From Cryptomeria japonica (taxonomy: Eukaryota; Streptophyta; Pinopsida; Cupressales; Cupressaceae): 64,000 nucleotides of DNA. Under the pieces are notes generated by a model. The model saw only the letters and a list, made by a program, of their open reading frames with translations, did not search any database and was not told where the DNA came from. The stretch lies in assembly GCF_030272615.1 (NCBI RefSeq), contig NC_081414.1, positions 764,193,413 to 764,257,412 on the forward strand, given 5' to 3'. The position numbers and the translations under genes were made by a program. Positions 35,113 through 46,735 of the stretch are shown here, one piece after another (positions within the stretch are counted from its first letter, which is position 1; each line of letters begins with the position of its first letter).

Positions 35113-35951
35113 TTTCCCGAGCTTTTATTTCACTGGTTTTTCTCCTTCTACTACTATCAAGTGATGCATCACTAGATCTAGATCTAGTTTAGGCATGTCT
35201 ACATATGACCAAGCAAAGTTTATTTATCGCTTTTGAAAGCTCTGCAAAATCAAGGTCTTTTGTTGGATTCAATGATTATGCTAGATGTTTATGTGTGGAT
35301 TTTTTGGTGTTCCTAGATTGACTTCCTTTGTCTCCTCTATGAGAATGGATGATATCTCTCAATTAGTGCTGAAGGGGAGAATGTCAAACCTTCCATCTTC
35401 AGGCACCTCGAAGAGGTTTTCACCTTTGGATGTGTCCTTTGTTTTTACTTTTTTGGGATCCAAAAGTGCCACAGTGTGGTTTTCACTTGAAGATCCTATT
35501 TTGATTGTATTTTTGTGACTAAAAAGTTTGTCATTCTCTCCAAATTAATTTGTGTTGTTGATTTCAATAACATACCCAACTTTGTGATCCCTTCTTGGTA
35601 TGTTATCCCATAATTCAAGAAAGTCTATTATCGCCTCATCATTTTGGAAGGTGTCAATGCACGAGGGATTTTGCTGGTCCTAGTCAATGAGTTCGGGGAG
35701 GATAATTGGCATTGCTTCATCAATTAGGTTAAGCTCATATGAGACGTCAGTTATGGTGAGGATGGAGATATTGAGGTCATCGTCAGTACTCTCCTCTTTT
35801 TAATTGGGCTTGGGAGGTGACCTATCTCTCCTAGAAGTATCCTCAGTATCTAGATCCCAAAAGGTTTTGATCTATGCCTCTCCTTCAACTCCTTTATCTT
35901 CAAAAGTATAAAGAGAATTCTTTGGATTCATGTGAAGCTAAAGAACCACAT
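35113..35951 (-). pseudogene. Linker between the G-patch and RT segments of the Tat polyprotein
   Basis: Broken minus-strand frame with an acidic stretch (SIDTFQNDEAIIDFLELW-like at 35690-35620), KVGYVIEINN, then the pre-RT sequence ETKEVNLGTP, FAWSYVDMPKLDLDLVMHHL and KPVK near 35140. The DMPxLD...HxL...KPVK order is the usual lead-in to RT in Tat-type elements. Several TAG/TAA stops occur. Confidence 0.65.
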
Positions 35952-36896
35952 TCATATTCCTATTAATCTGTCCCAATCACTTTGTAGAACTATGTCACTG
36001 TATATTATAGGGATGTCTGCAGGTGTAAAAGGTTTGTCAACAACCACTATTGGTGTTGTATCTAACAGGGTTGCTGGTGTTGCTTGGGCATCTGAAATGG
36101 AAAAGAGTTGTAACCTTGGAGTGATTGACTTTTGTGCAACATAACCCTTTTGCTTGTTTCTTGCATGTGTGGACTTTGATTGAGAAGTGCTTGCATGAAT
36201 TGGTTTTTCTGATGTTGTAGGTTGGTCTACAATGGGTATTATCCTGCTTCTAGAAGGGATGAATTTAGGAGTTGGCTTCTTGTGTTTTCTGATAAGCCCG
36301 AGCTTGGAAGAGCACCCTAAACTAGCATTGAATCTGAGTCTCATTTTATCTCTTGGTTGTAACAAGGGTTGTAATGGCTCTTGTACACCTTGCTTGTTGG
36401 ATCCCAATGCACTATGGCCATCATAGCCCATATTTTTCATCATGGTAAAACCTTTGCCATACCTCTCTCTAGGGATCTTGATTTTTTGTTTAGCTTTGTT
36501 GGAAGGGTTTCTGTAGATCCATCCTTCCAAGTCTTCATCAATAGTTTCTTGGTCTTGTGATCTTCTTGGGATGAATCTATCAAGTGTATTAGTATTGGCT
36601 GCAATAGGTGGATTGAGTGACATTTGTGGTTTACCATAAGTCCTAGGTGAGAGGGGTAGTTGGCCAACACAAAAAAATTGACTAATGTTATACTCTCTTT
36701 TACCTTCATCCTTTACCTTCATCTTTAGCTTGTCTTGTTCGGGTGTAGGGATTAGTGTACTGGTGAGAGAAGTTGGGTGGACATAGGATGATGAGGTGAT
36801 GACTTCTTTGTTGCTAGGTACTGTGATATCTAGTTGATGTCTTATATTTTTAGAAAAGGCAAAAGGGTTAGCATCACCGAGGATAGTTATCTCCAC
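35952..36896 (-). pseudogene. Polyprotein segment with a G-patch domain between protease and RT
   Basis: An unbroken 314-codon stretch. After a low-complexity N-terminal part it contains LEGWIYRNPS, then YGKGFTMMKNMGYDGHSALG and a following KQGVQEPLQP (about 36470-36360). The G-x-x-x-M-x-x-M-G-Y-x-G...LG pattern is that of a G-patch, a short Gly-rich nucleic-acid or helicase-partner motif. A basic region follows (RKHKKPTPKFIPSRSR). In animal betaretroviruses a G-patch lies just after protease; here it also follows the protease, in a plant gypsy element. Confidence 0.75.
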
Positions 36897-36929
36897 TTTT
36901 TAGGTGGAGATTTGATGCATTGATGGCAG

Positions 36930-37762
36930 GTGGATGTGACTGATTGCATTTCATGAATCCATGGTCAACCTAGTAGGAGATTGTATGGAAGACGTAGGTA
37001 TAGGACTTGACAAACCACATTTTTCACCACAAGTCCTACCCTTACTGGTAGAGTAATGCACCCTTTAGAGGAGTGTTTTGCATTGTCATAGGCCTTGATG
37101 GTGATCCTCTTTCTGGCATCAACTGCTCCTTCTGCATATCCCAATGTTGTGATTAGTTGCAATGTACAAATGTTAAGGCCAACTCCATTGTCTTGATCAA
37201 GACTTGCATGATTCTGTGTTTATGTATGGAGCCCTCAATGTGAAGAGGGGAGTTATGAGGTTGTTGAATTGATGCATCGTCATTCTCAGTAAAAGTGAGA
37301 CATGGTGATGATTTGAGATTTCCAACCACAGCTTGAAATTGATCTATGTTCAAGTTGGATGGGATCGATGCTTCTTGGAGAGCTTGGTCCAAGATGGTTT
37401 TATGTGAGGGTGATAGATGCAAAATCTCTAGTATGGAAATGAGTGCTAGCATTTTATCTGATTGATCCACAAGGTTATATTGTTTGGGCATGAATGTCGC
37501 TCTTAATGGTGCTTCCTGTAAGACAATCTTGCTATAACGGGTAACAATGTTGTATGCAGGATCTTTGCCTTTGATTGTAATGGTTGCAACTTGTTCATCA
37601 ACATCATAAAGGTTATTAACAGTATAGGTATATGGTGCGTGAGTATAATTTGTCGTGCTATCTTGGTTCTTACCTTAATGGGAAGGACCTCCTTTCTCAT
37701 ATGATGGGAGTGGATTCTTGAACATAGTGTGATCCGTATTGGAAGTTTTCGCAGTGTGGCCA
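36930..37762 (-). pseudogene. Retropepsin-like protease of the Tat element (broken)
   Basis: Joining frames on the minus strand gives VATITIKGKDPAYN, a spacer, then DQDNGVGLNIC (about 37195-37165), LITTLGYAEGAVDA, ITLPVRVGL and LPYNLLLGRPWIHEMQSV ending near 36940. This is the strand order of retroviral-type aspartic proteases, with LLLGRPWIH as the C-terminal signature. The active-site triplet reads D-N-G (37184-37192) rather than D-T/S-G. It would cut the polyprotein into mature parts. Frameshifts near 37500, 37180 and 36930. Confidence 0.75.
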
Positions 37763-39296
37763 TCCATTCCTATGTCACCTCAATCAATGAGGTTTTGAAT
37801 GATGTCCTCGAGCCGATGGAAATTGTTTGTCTTGTGCCCTCTTCCTTTATGAAATTCACAATACTCATTATCCCTCCACCATGAAGGTTTAACTTGAGGC
37901 TCGTAATTTAAATTTTTAGACAACGTGATGAGATTGAAAGTTATATGTTGTCTTAATATCTTTTAAAAAGGTTCTCCTAAGGGTGTATATGTTCGATTTT
38001 GTTTGTAGGCAGAGTACATGTTTTTAGGTGCCTCATGTTGTGTGTTGGGAGCTTGATTTCCTTGATTGTTTGGGAGATTTCCTTGGTTGATATTGTTGTT
38101 GTTATGATTATTTGCTTTCCTGACTATTTTGACCATAGGTTGGGCGATCTTGATAGTCCTTGCATCTACAATACCATCGTTAACAATGTTTTTGTTATTG
38201 GACCAAAACTTGGGTTTGTCACTATTATATGGTTGTCGTGGACCGTCTTTGTTGTCATTGTAGATTTTGACAAGTCCCTTCTTGATAAGGGCTTTCTTGA
38301 TTTTGAGTCCTTGGGAGATTACGTCCTTAAAAGAGAACATTTGACTTCTAAGTGGAATTTTATTTCTACATTTAAGTTTGAAATAAAGATTTCAGTTAAT
38401 TGTTTCTCAGGAATGGGGAAGGAACGTTTGCTAGAAAGGTGTCTCCATCTTTGCAAGAATGTTGAGAATAACTTTCCATTCTTTTGTTTGGTGTTGCATA
38501 AATCATCCATGGATACATTATGTTCTATATTGTAAGCATGATGTGTAACAATTTTTTGCACTAGGTCCTCAAATGTCCTGATTCCGTTGGACAAGTATGA
38601 AAACCACTGCATAGTTGAGCTACCTAAACTTTGAGGGAAGACGTGCATTAAATATGTTTCGTCAAATGCCACCTCTAAGCATATGGAGTAAAATTCTCTC
38701 ATATGGTCCCTTGGATCTCCTTTTCCTTTGTATTTGTGAAATTTTAGAGTCTTGAAATTTTGAGGAAAAGGAGGTATAACCTTCTTCCTATCAAATGGAT
38801 AGGGACATATGTCTTCAAGAGCATATCTCATTTGTGCCATCCCTGAATTTAATTGTTGTGCAAGGTCTTGTATTTGTTGTCTCAACATATCCATTTCTAT
38901 GGGAGGAGGCGAGATGTTTCCTTGGTGATACTAGTTGTCGTTGTAATGGTGGGTATTCCTCGACCTTCTCTCATTTATTTCTTGTTGATGACTGTGTTGG
39001 GCTTGTTTTGTTATGTCTCTTAGTTATGATACGTCAAAATCTGTAGGGATTTTTTCTCCCTCTTGGGCAAGTCTTAGGAAATGAATGTCAATGTTCCCTC
39101 TAATAATTTCATCAAAGAATCTGTTAAACCTGGAGTCATGTGTTGCTCATTCAATTTCCTCTTATGTGGGAGTATCTAGTTTGTCACCCCCCACATATTC
39201 TTCATGATGGAAGGGGTTTACGTCTTCTTATTCTTTCGATTTGTGATGTATTTCATTTTGCCTGTGTCTCTGACTTTGAGACCTAGTCTTAGCCAT
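37763..39296 (-). pseudogene. gag of the Tat element (broken)
   Basis: Start chosen at ATG 39296 (protein begins MAKTRSQSQRHR). TAA/TAG/TGA stops interrupt the N-terminal arm (39230, 39180, 39020, 38935). From 38894 it is open for 191 codons and contains the retrotransposon gag core: FHKYKGKGDPRDHMREFY, FPQSLGSSTMQWFSYL, IRTFEDLVQKIV and FSTFLQRWRHL. A Lys/Asn-rich part follows (38340-37963), then a zinc-binding remnant CEFHKGRGHKTNNF near 37875-37835, in which the last Cys is Phe. It formed the virus-like particle shell. Confidence 0.85.
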
Positions 39297-41843
39297 GTTG
39301 AAGTTTGTGTTTTAGAAATTAAATGAATGAAAAGTGGGTGGTGGATCCCATCTTATAGTTCCAAGATTGGATGATGGTGACGATGAGTTTGAAATGTTTG
39401 GTGGATGAGTGATCTCTTTTACTAAAAGTTTGGATGTTAACAAAGTCCTCTTTAAGACTGCTTGCTTGTTTTTGAACAATTATGAGATGAGGTGTAACAA
39501 GGTTTGTGTTGTTACAAGCACAAGCTACCTAGCTATGAGAGGATGCACTCATGAACTAGTTTTAACCTATCTAGATGCTTAGTGATGCCCCTTAGGATGA
39601 TTGATCCTAGATGTAGAGACACACTAGAGAGTATTTATGTTGATGTGATTAGCAATATCTAAAAGAAATAAGGACAAAACCTTTTTGTGTTGAGAGTTGA
39701 ATGGATTTTTGATGTTTTAGAATGAGTGTAAACCTTGGAATTTCTACTAGGTGACCATGAGTTTTAGATAATTGATTTGGAAAATTTTGGAGAAAATAAG
39801 GATGAAATATGACTTAAGGAAATGATGAGTGATTTGGAATGAATTTGAGTTGGAGAAATTTTGATGTGTGATTTTGGAAATGATTTTGAGTTGGAGAAAA
39901 TGTGGAAGATATGTTTTGATTGCAATATGAAGAAGAAAAAATTTGAAACTTTGGAATTTCTTCTAAGTGATTGTGAGTTGTGGAAAATAAGATAGTGGAT
40001 GAGATGGATGAAAGACTAGCCTAGATGGAAAGTGACTCAATAAGTGATTTCTTGTTGAGGTAGATATGACAATGGGATTTTACCAATTCTATTGAGAGAT
40101 TGGGACAAGGCAGACCTTTGTTGAAAGGCACGTGTTTTTAAAGATTCCTCATCAAACTCATGTCCATGACCATGTAGATAATCGTGAAAATGGTGAAGGA
40201 ATGTTCTATGTTTGAACAAGATTTTATGGTTTATGTAGAGAAAATTCCTCTTATTTAAGATCTCTTTTTGGCTAGGTTTCTTCGTCTCAAGACGATGATA
40301 TATGGATTTCTTGATATGCTTGAGGGATTTGATGATATGATGCATTTGCAAAATGTGTGGTGATTTGTTTGTTTAAATTGTTGTTGGGGTGACTTGTTTT
40401 AATGCTTGAATTTTTTAACAAGAAGACATGCCAAGCATGCAAGCACATATGAACACCTTTCTAGGTAACTTTTGAATTGTAGATCCAATGAAATTTATAT
40501 GTTTGTAGGATCTTTTCAAATCCCCTTTATTTTTCACAGGTTTGGAACCATCGAAATACAAATCAGTCAGATTCTCCTAAGGTCAAAAAGGTCATTCACA
40601 ATATCATAGCCCACATCCCGATACTCCTTCAGTTCAAACAACCTTGTCACACCCAAGGTTGTGCTCATTTTTTTGCCTTTTGTCAAAAGTTGAACCAAAG
40701 AGAATTGCTTCTCAATTGGATCATTTTTTTGGGAGATGTATGGTGAATGTCTTGGGGGTGGATTCTTCCCCACCCTTGCACTATGATATTACAAATGTAT
40801 GAATAACTGACTCAGTTTAGCCTCTATGCTCAAGGTTTGTAGTAAAGGTTTTGTTCAGTACGTTAATAATAAACTCCCTCAAGAGGCTTCCAAACCTTTA
40901 GAGCAAAGGCTTTACATATCTCAAGGATACTAGGGAAAGGCTATCAATGCACACTACCGTTGGATGTGATTTTCATCATAATCCACATTTGATTATAGTG
41001 GGTTGGAATACTTGGCATTAGTCATTCCCCACTTAGGTCGTTCCCCTCTCACCAACCTTATGGGCTTCTTGGGAGGGCAGACTTGCTAAAAGGATTTATC
41101 CTAATTTACAAAAAATGAAAGTGAGTCTGACGTTTTGGTCACCCAAGTAGGGGGAGAGCATATGCCTATCACTATACAAACATGATAGACAAATCTTCAA
41201 TTAATCCTTCATCACAAAATGTGAGTTCATTTTAAAACTAGATTGCAAAATGTGAGTTTGTAGTTGTCAATCATGCACGAGGGTTATTTTTATGCCAACA
41301 TCGCAAAATGAATTGTTATTTTTACCATTTGTAAGAAAGCATAAAATCGATAACTTTGTTTTGCTTGAAAAGAAAAAAGAAAAGTGTCGTGTTCTTTTTA
41401 CCACTTGCAAGATAAAAGTGTGATCTCGATCCCAAAATGACAAGTCGACTGTTCTTTTTAAACCAATATCGCAAAGTGATTATTTATTTTTAAACCAAAT
41501 TGTTATGCCAAATAAGACAATGTGAATGTTCACTTTTAACCAATATCACAAAATGTATGTTTATTTTAGGCCACGATTGTAGCGAAGTGACAATGTGATT
41601 GTTTGTTTTAACCAAGATAACAAAGTGTGATTGTTCGTTTTAAACCATTTGTTGTGCTAGAATTAAAAAATTGCCTGTCCTAGGATTGGTCAATTTGCAC
41701 CATTAAAATGAGTTAAAAATAAACAAGATTGCAAATTTGAAAGTCTTCCAAAACCTATAAACGATGTGTTAGAAAGACACTCCTTGATGTCCTGCAAGCA
41801 CAAGACTCCCAAAACTTGAAAACACACACATTTAGTAGTATCG
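39297..41843 (-). other. 5' leader of the Tat element with a candidate upstream ORF
   Basis: About 2.5 kb between the primer site and gag. Minus-strand open stretches at 40773-40567 and 40351-40037 have protein-like composition (PIEKQFSLVQLL, ELKEYRDVGYDIVNDLFDL; LFKHRTFLHHFHDYLHGHGHE). Ogre elements are known to have an extra ORF of unknown function before gag, so this could be its remnant; the intervening part has several stops. Near the primer site (41210-41650) are imperfect repeats of AACCAATATCRCAAARTG. Confidence applies to the leader; the ORF is a guess. Confidence 0.55.
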
Positions 41844-41863
41844 GATTCACGTCGGGTTCACCA
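41844..41863 (-). other. Primer binding site, tRNA-Trp type
   Basis: On the minus strand, TGGTGAACCCGACGTGAATC, three bases after the 5' LTR end. This matches, as I recall it, the complement of the 3' 20 bases of plant tRNA-Trp (CCA anticodon). It is intact. Confidence 0.8.
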
Positions 41864-41866
41864 AAA

Positions 41867-43161
41867 TGATGCACAAGAAAGAGGAACAAGCAAAACCAAA
41901 GCTTAAAGGTTAATAGGTTAGTCTCAACCAAAACTAAAACCAAATGAATTATGAACCTTCTAATGCATATCAAAAGAGAATAAAAAGCATACAAATGGAA
42001 GTGAAACAAATGAAAAGAAGAGAGAAGAGACTCCCTATGATGCTCCCATTGTGATCTTGATGGCTCTCCCTTGTTGAAGCCTCTCCAAGATCCAAATGCA
42101 ATGCTTGAGTGTAGCCCTCAGTTTTTAGCATGAAGCCATGGATGCCAAATAAAGGATTGAATATGGTTGAAGATGAAATGATAATGCTATGCAAATGCTT
42201 AAAACTAGTATTACTATGAGAAAACTTTAAGTGTGAATGGTATTACAATTATAATAACAATGCTAAAATTTGATTCCTTCTTTGCTTGAGAATGAGACTC
42301 CTTTTATAGGCAGATTAATTGATTGAAGGGTCAAGATTGATTTGGCTTATGGAGGGCTAGGATTGCATGAGAGAGGAATGATCCTCAATCCATGTTTTCA
42401 ACTTCCACCAATGAAATGGTGACAAGTGGCATCATGAGGGGGCTTGAGAGGAGAGGGAAGAAGCAGTTAATGCTTGAGGAGACATGAGGGGTACCATGGA
42501 TAGTTAAGTTATTGGATAAAGCTATTATCCAATGGTAAAGTTATTACCCAATGGGTAAACTCTTGTGCAAGGGTTAGCCATTGTTAAGCCTTGGTCAAAG
42601 GGACAAGACCCATGTGGGTTAGTGTGTTGAAGAAGGGAAGCATTTAAATCTTTGTAAGAGTCTTAAATGGGTGAGATGATGGGTTGTGGGTTAATTTGGG
42701 ATTAGGATTGTGCAAGTGACTAGAAGGGGGGTTAGACTAAAATGGAAGGGATTAGAAGAATCTAGAAGAAGGGTTAATGAGCAAGTGGATGAGGTTTTTA
42801 GGATTTTAATTAAAATAAAAATTCATTTATTTTAAATAGTGGTGCAACTTGCATATGTAGGAGAATGCAAGTGGATGGGATTTTTAAATAAATATTTATT
42901 TATTTAAATGGGGATTTTGATTTGGGGGTTTTAAATAAATATTTCATTTATTTAAATGAGAGGAAATGAGGTGATTAAATAAATTGATAGATTTATTTAA
43001 TAGTTTGACTATAGTTAGTAATTTTAATAAATTTATTTAATTAAAATAAAAGACTAGGATTGAAATGAATTAATTAAATGAGAATTTAATTAATAGAGGA
43101 ATATTAGTGCTTTAAATATTAAACATTTATTTAATTAAGTAGACAAATTTATGTGTCCACA
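41867..43161 (-). repeat. 5' LTR of the Tat element (right in the window)
   Basis: 1,295 bases, starting TGTGGACACATAAATTTG on the minus strand (right end) and ending TCATTT-side TGATGC at 41867. It aligns with 27125-28346 except for about 85 extra bases near 42340-42430. Seven AT palindromes lie at 42790-43150. Confidence 0.9.
42302..42308 (-). promoter_or_regulatory. TATA box of the Tat 5' LTR
   Basis: TATAAAA on the minus strand, in the LTR just after the palindrome-rich U3 region; the other LTR has the same box at 27560-27566. Confidence 0.55.
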
Positions 43162-43166
43162 AATAC
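43162..43166. other. Target site duplication, right copy (AATAC)
   Basis: Identical to 27120-27124 and directly after the Tat element. Confidence 0.9.
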
Positions 43167-43750
43167 CACCGCAGTTCCACATAAAAGATACATATTCAAT
43201 ATTTGTAAGCTCCGCGGTAGAGTGATAACATAAAAATTTACCACTATACTGTAAGGTGTTGGAAATCGGGTGAAAGCAACATTGTGGTAGAGAGATAAGA
43301 AGAAATTGTCATTACCACATTACTGCAAAGGGAACTAGTGTAACATAAAAGAGTATTGCAGTAACGCGATGATCGTTACTGCAATATTGCCACAATCAAG
43401 ATAAATGCTAGGGAAAGACTTACGATATAGCATTAAAAAGAAAAATACAAATGGATGATGACATCAACACATTATAGCTAATTTTTTGGAAAGGGCGGCA
43501 CAAATAAATCAACACACATGAATTTAATGTTGAGGTTAAAATCATAGAACCTCATTAAAACCAGAACTCCCACTTGAAAATTTCATTCTTCACCTGAAGT
43601 AATTGATGATTTGAGCTTTGCAATGACAAAGGGAGATACATAGTAGCTGCACAGTCATAAGTAAGTATGGAAACTTCTCAAAACTCTGTGAATTGTAGAT
43701 CATTTTAGGAGATAGTTAGTTGAATAGGGTTAGAGAATAGATTAAAGACA
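43167..43750. other. Right part of the repeat split by the Tat element
   Basis: Noncoding. It is rich in CCACCGCAG, GCGGTAGAG, TACCACATTACTGCA and related complementary words, as at 26810-27060. It contains a perfect-stem hairpin at 43354-43386. Confidence 0.5.
43354..43386. other. Hairpin with 13-bp perfect stem
   Basis: Arms TATTGCAGTAACG and CGTTACTGCAATA around a 7-base loop CGATGAT. No T-run follows, and plants do not use such terminators; it may belong to the end or regulatory part of the host repeat. Confidence 0.8.
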
Positions 43751-44515
43751 ATGTTTAGAAAAGGAGAAAGTTCTAAACAAAAGGGCGAGTCTTCTAACCC
43801 TAAGCAAGAGAAGAGACCACTTCAAAAATCTATGTTAGGCATTCTGCCACAATCTCAAGACACTAGGTAGATAGAATTTTTTTTAGTGATAGCATGCAAT
43901 GATGTCGAGATTCTCTCATTCCAATAGATGGCAGAGATCTATTCTAGTACTTTTATAAAAACAAGGATGGGAAGGTTCTAGTGTCGGACCCTTGGAATCT
44001 AGATTTGACCAAATTTATAGTACCCAATGTATTTGTTTATGTTGAGCTAATTTACGTGCTAGCTAAAAACTATCACCTTGTCACTAGGATAGTGAGGATG
44101 CCAAATGGAAACCCTCTGCTAGTGGTAACCAGGTCAACCATTATAGAGTGCTTCATGTTGAACAAATAGGCTATCACTAAAGTTGAGTTGCAAAAGTTTG
44201 ACTAGGAAAAACATGTTAAGGATTATCAAGATTGGAAGAGTGAATTTAATCAAATAATTCCAAGGATACTCTCCCATATGAAGGAAGAGAAGGATATCAT
44301 TGTGCAGAGCTTAAATCTCTTCCTGGACAGGATAATTGCACTTGATAATGGATACACAAGGTTTTTCTTTGAGGTCCGAGCAATGACAAATAAAAGATGG
44401 AAGGAACACATAGTAAATGTTCCAGAGGTGCAGAAGTATAAATGGCCTAGTGATTACGACATGTACCAGTGGGAGAATCAATTCCTGAAGCCCTCAGAGG
44501 ATTAGTATAGTGAAA
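43751..44515 (+). pseudogene. Unrecognised broken ORF in the repeat hosting the Tat element
   Basis: Begins at ATG 43751 with a Lys/Ser/Gln-rich start (MFRKGESSKQKGESSNPKQE). After a stop and a frameshift near 43870-43960 it continues as VSDPWNLDLTKFIVPNVFVYVELIYVL and PNGNPLLVVTRSTIIECFML (43981-44169), then after further stops as DIIVQSLNLFLDRIIALDN, FFFEVRAMTNKRWKEHIVNVPEVQKYKWPSDYD and QFLKPSED (44278-44505). Composition is clearly protein-like, and stops are again mostly TAG. I do not recognise the family; an ORF of an unknown plant LTR element is most likely. Confidence 0.5.
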
Positions 44516-45780
44516 TACCAGCCGATGGATATGAAGTTCACTCAATTGAAAATATAACCTTGTCAGACCCATTGGTCATGGGTTACTATTCGAATAATGA
44601 AGATAAGGAGTTGTGCTTATATTCACTGGCTATGTTATTTGTTTCTTGTTTAAAAACTTTATTTTAAATTGCAAATTTTTTAAATATTTTAATTATCTTT
44701 TTCAAAGTATTCTATGATAATTAATGAAAAGGTGTAACCTTTCATTTTGGGCGGGTAGAATTGAAAAGTTACTTTGTAACTGTCTGAAGCTTGTTGCTTC
44801 TCCCATTTTGTACATAAGGGAGAAACAAAGACTGATTAGGGGTTGAGGAGATTCATATAGAACATAATCAATACATGTTTGTACTTTTTGGCAGTGACGA
44901 CAATTCAAATTGCAAGGATATGGTTTAGTTCTCAATTGTTTGTATGGTTATATTTGTTCAATGTTATGTGGTTGTCTTCATTTTGATTTCTTTCATGTTA
45001 TTTAAATCAGCACAAGTGAATTTAAGTAATTCTAACTAAAAATTAATTTTAGTCAAACATATGACCTATATAGATTCATTATAGCTAAGTTATATATGGG
45101 CCACAACTTTTCTGAATGGAAGTGTCTACTAAATGTATATTTTATACCACTTTGGGTCTAATTACCAAAAAAAAAAAAACTCGATGTTTCAACAACTCCT
45201 ACTCTTATAAATAATATATTTTTTTGAAATGTAAAAACACCCTTTTATAGATCTATAAGTGAATTTTCAAAAATATGTATCTTTTAATATTTTAATTAGT
45301 TTTTATATTTTATATTTTATTTTTATTGAAAGTAGGTCATTAGTACTAAAATAAAGGTTGATTATCTTGTGAAGGAAAAATACTAAAATTTATTATTATT
45401 AATTTTTTTAAATATGATGCAATAGAGAAAAAAATCTATGTCAAGATGATATAATTATTTTTTAATTTGGATAAATAATTAAGAAAAAAGGTGGCGGCAA
45501 TTGGAAAGAGTTATATTTCAGCACACACAACTTTTCAAATTTACTAAAAAATATACATTTATAAAAAATAGATCCTCTAGTAAATAGGACCAACACAAAG
45601 GGAAATGGGGGAGAGACCTCTAGGATGGGGTCCACTAAATGGTGTTCATGACATTAGAGTTGGAGAATAGAGCAAAAATGAACTTAGAGAGGGGATGGAG
45701 ATAGGACACACTAACGTGGGAGAACAAACATGAGATGTAAATTATATCGGTTATAATTTACAATGCTACATTTAACCCAT
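44516..45780. other. AT-rich noncoding DNA
   Basis: No coding frame of known type. A 3' flank of the broken ORF leads into AT-rich sequence with A runs (45169, 45420). Nothing further is recognised. Confidence 0.4.
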
Positions 45781-46315
45781 GGACTTTATCAGGAGTATGA
45801 GCCTATGCAAATACTCACAATAAAGTAGAAAGGTGAAAGAGATGAGCAACTAACAACGAGACCACAAAGAGATAAGACATCACTAATTTTGAGGAACCAA
45901 GACCCCAATCTTATGATCTTAACCCACATAATCACATGCAAGGACACACAAAATAAGACAAAGAAAAAAATCAAACAAAGACAAAAGACACAACACAAAG
46001 GGGTTACTAAAAAAAGGTTCCAAGTCAACTAGTTGAATATACCTCGATAATCAAAATGTCTTAGTCACAATATCATTCTCAGAATTCTATCACAAGAACA
46101 CAAGCGATCACATAAAAAGAGCAAGAGAATGCATCAAATGATGAACCATGATCCATAATTAGAAAAACTATGAGCTCATGGGGAAGAGAATGGGAAGAAC
46201 ATGGATGTTATAGGCTACCAAGTTGTGTTATGCTAGGTGACTCATGTTGGGGAGGAGAGTCAGAATAGTCTAGTTGTGTTTTGCTAGTTCCACTCATCTT
46301 GTTGCATATGTTGTT

Positions 46316-46735
46316 CTCTAGTTTCAAGAGTTAAGCATCTTGTATACGACTTTGTTGGTCTAGTTTTGAGCATGCAACAACCTATATAAGACATGAAATA
46401 AAAACAAATATGTCTAGTTTTCAGAACATCTTGTATATGACTTTGTTAATTTAGTTTCAAGAATGTATACCTCATATAAGACATATAAAAAGGATTGCAT
46501 CTAGTTTCAGGCATGAAACATCTCATATAAGTCTTGTTGGTCTAGTTTCGAGAATGTACACCTCGTATAAGACATGAGAACAAATATATGCCTGGTTTTG
46601 AGAACATCTCTTATAAGAATTTATTGGTTTGGTTTTGAGAATGTATACCCCATATAAGACATATGAAAGGTTGCTCCTGGTTTCAGGAATGAAATATCTT
46701 GTATAATACTTGTTGGTTTGGTTTCGAGAATGTAC
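46316..46735. repeat. About 90-bp tandem repeat, roughly 4.7 units
   Basis: TCTAGTTTnnAG words alternate at about 40- and 50-base spacing, giving a composite unit near 90 bases: starts at about 46318, 46413, 46500, 46591 and 46677. Each unit has a CATATAAGACAT segment and a GTATAAnACTTTGTTGG segment. Confidence 0.75.

Larger units (their letters stand above)
27125..43161 (-). mobile_element. Full-length Ty3/gypsy element, Tat/Ogre type (minus strand)
   Basis: 16,037 bases with both LTRs, matching 5-bp target duplications, a tRNA-Trp primer site, a 2.5-kb leader, gag, protease, a G-patch segment, RT, RNase H, a second RNase H, integrase, a 3.6-kb 3' UTR and a purine tract. The long leader, long 3' UTR and extra RNase H are Tat/Ogre lineage traits. 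All coding parts are interrupted by stops and frameshifts, so it is dead, but every domain can be placed. It inserted into an older repeat. The left LTR lacks about 85 bases present in the right LTR near 42340-42430. Confidence 0.92.

Noticed and set aside
37999-38535. 178-codon plus-strand open frame
   Set aside because: It is antisense to the gag of the Tat element, whose motifs are clear on the minus strand.
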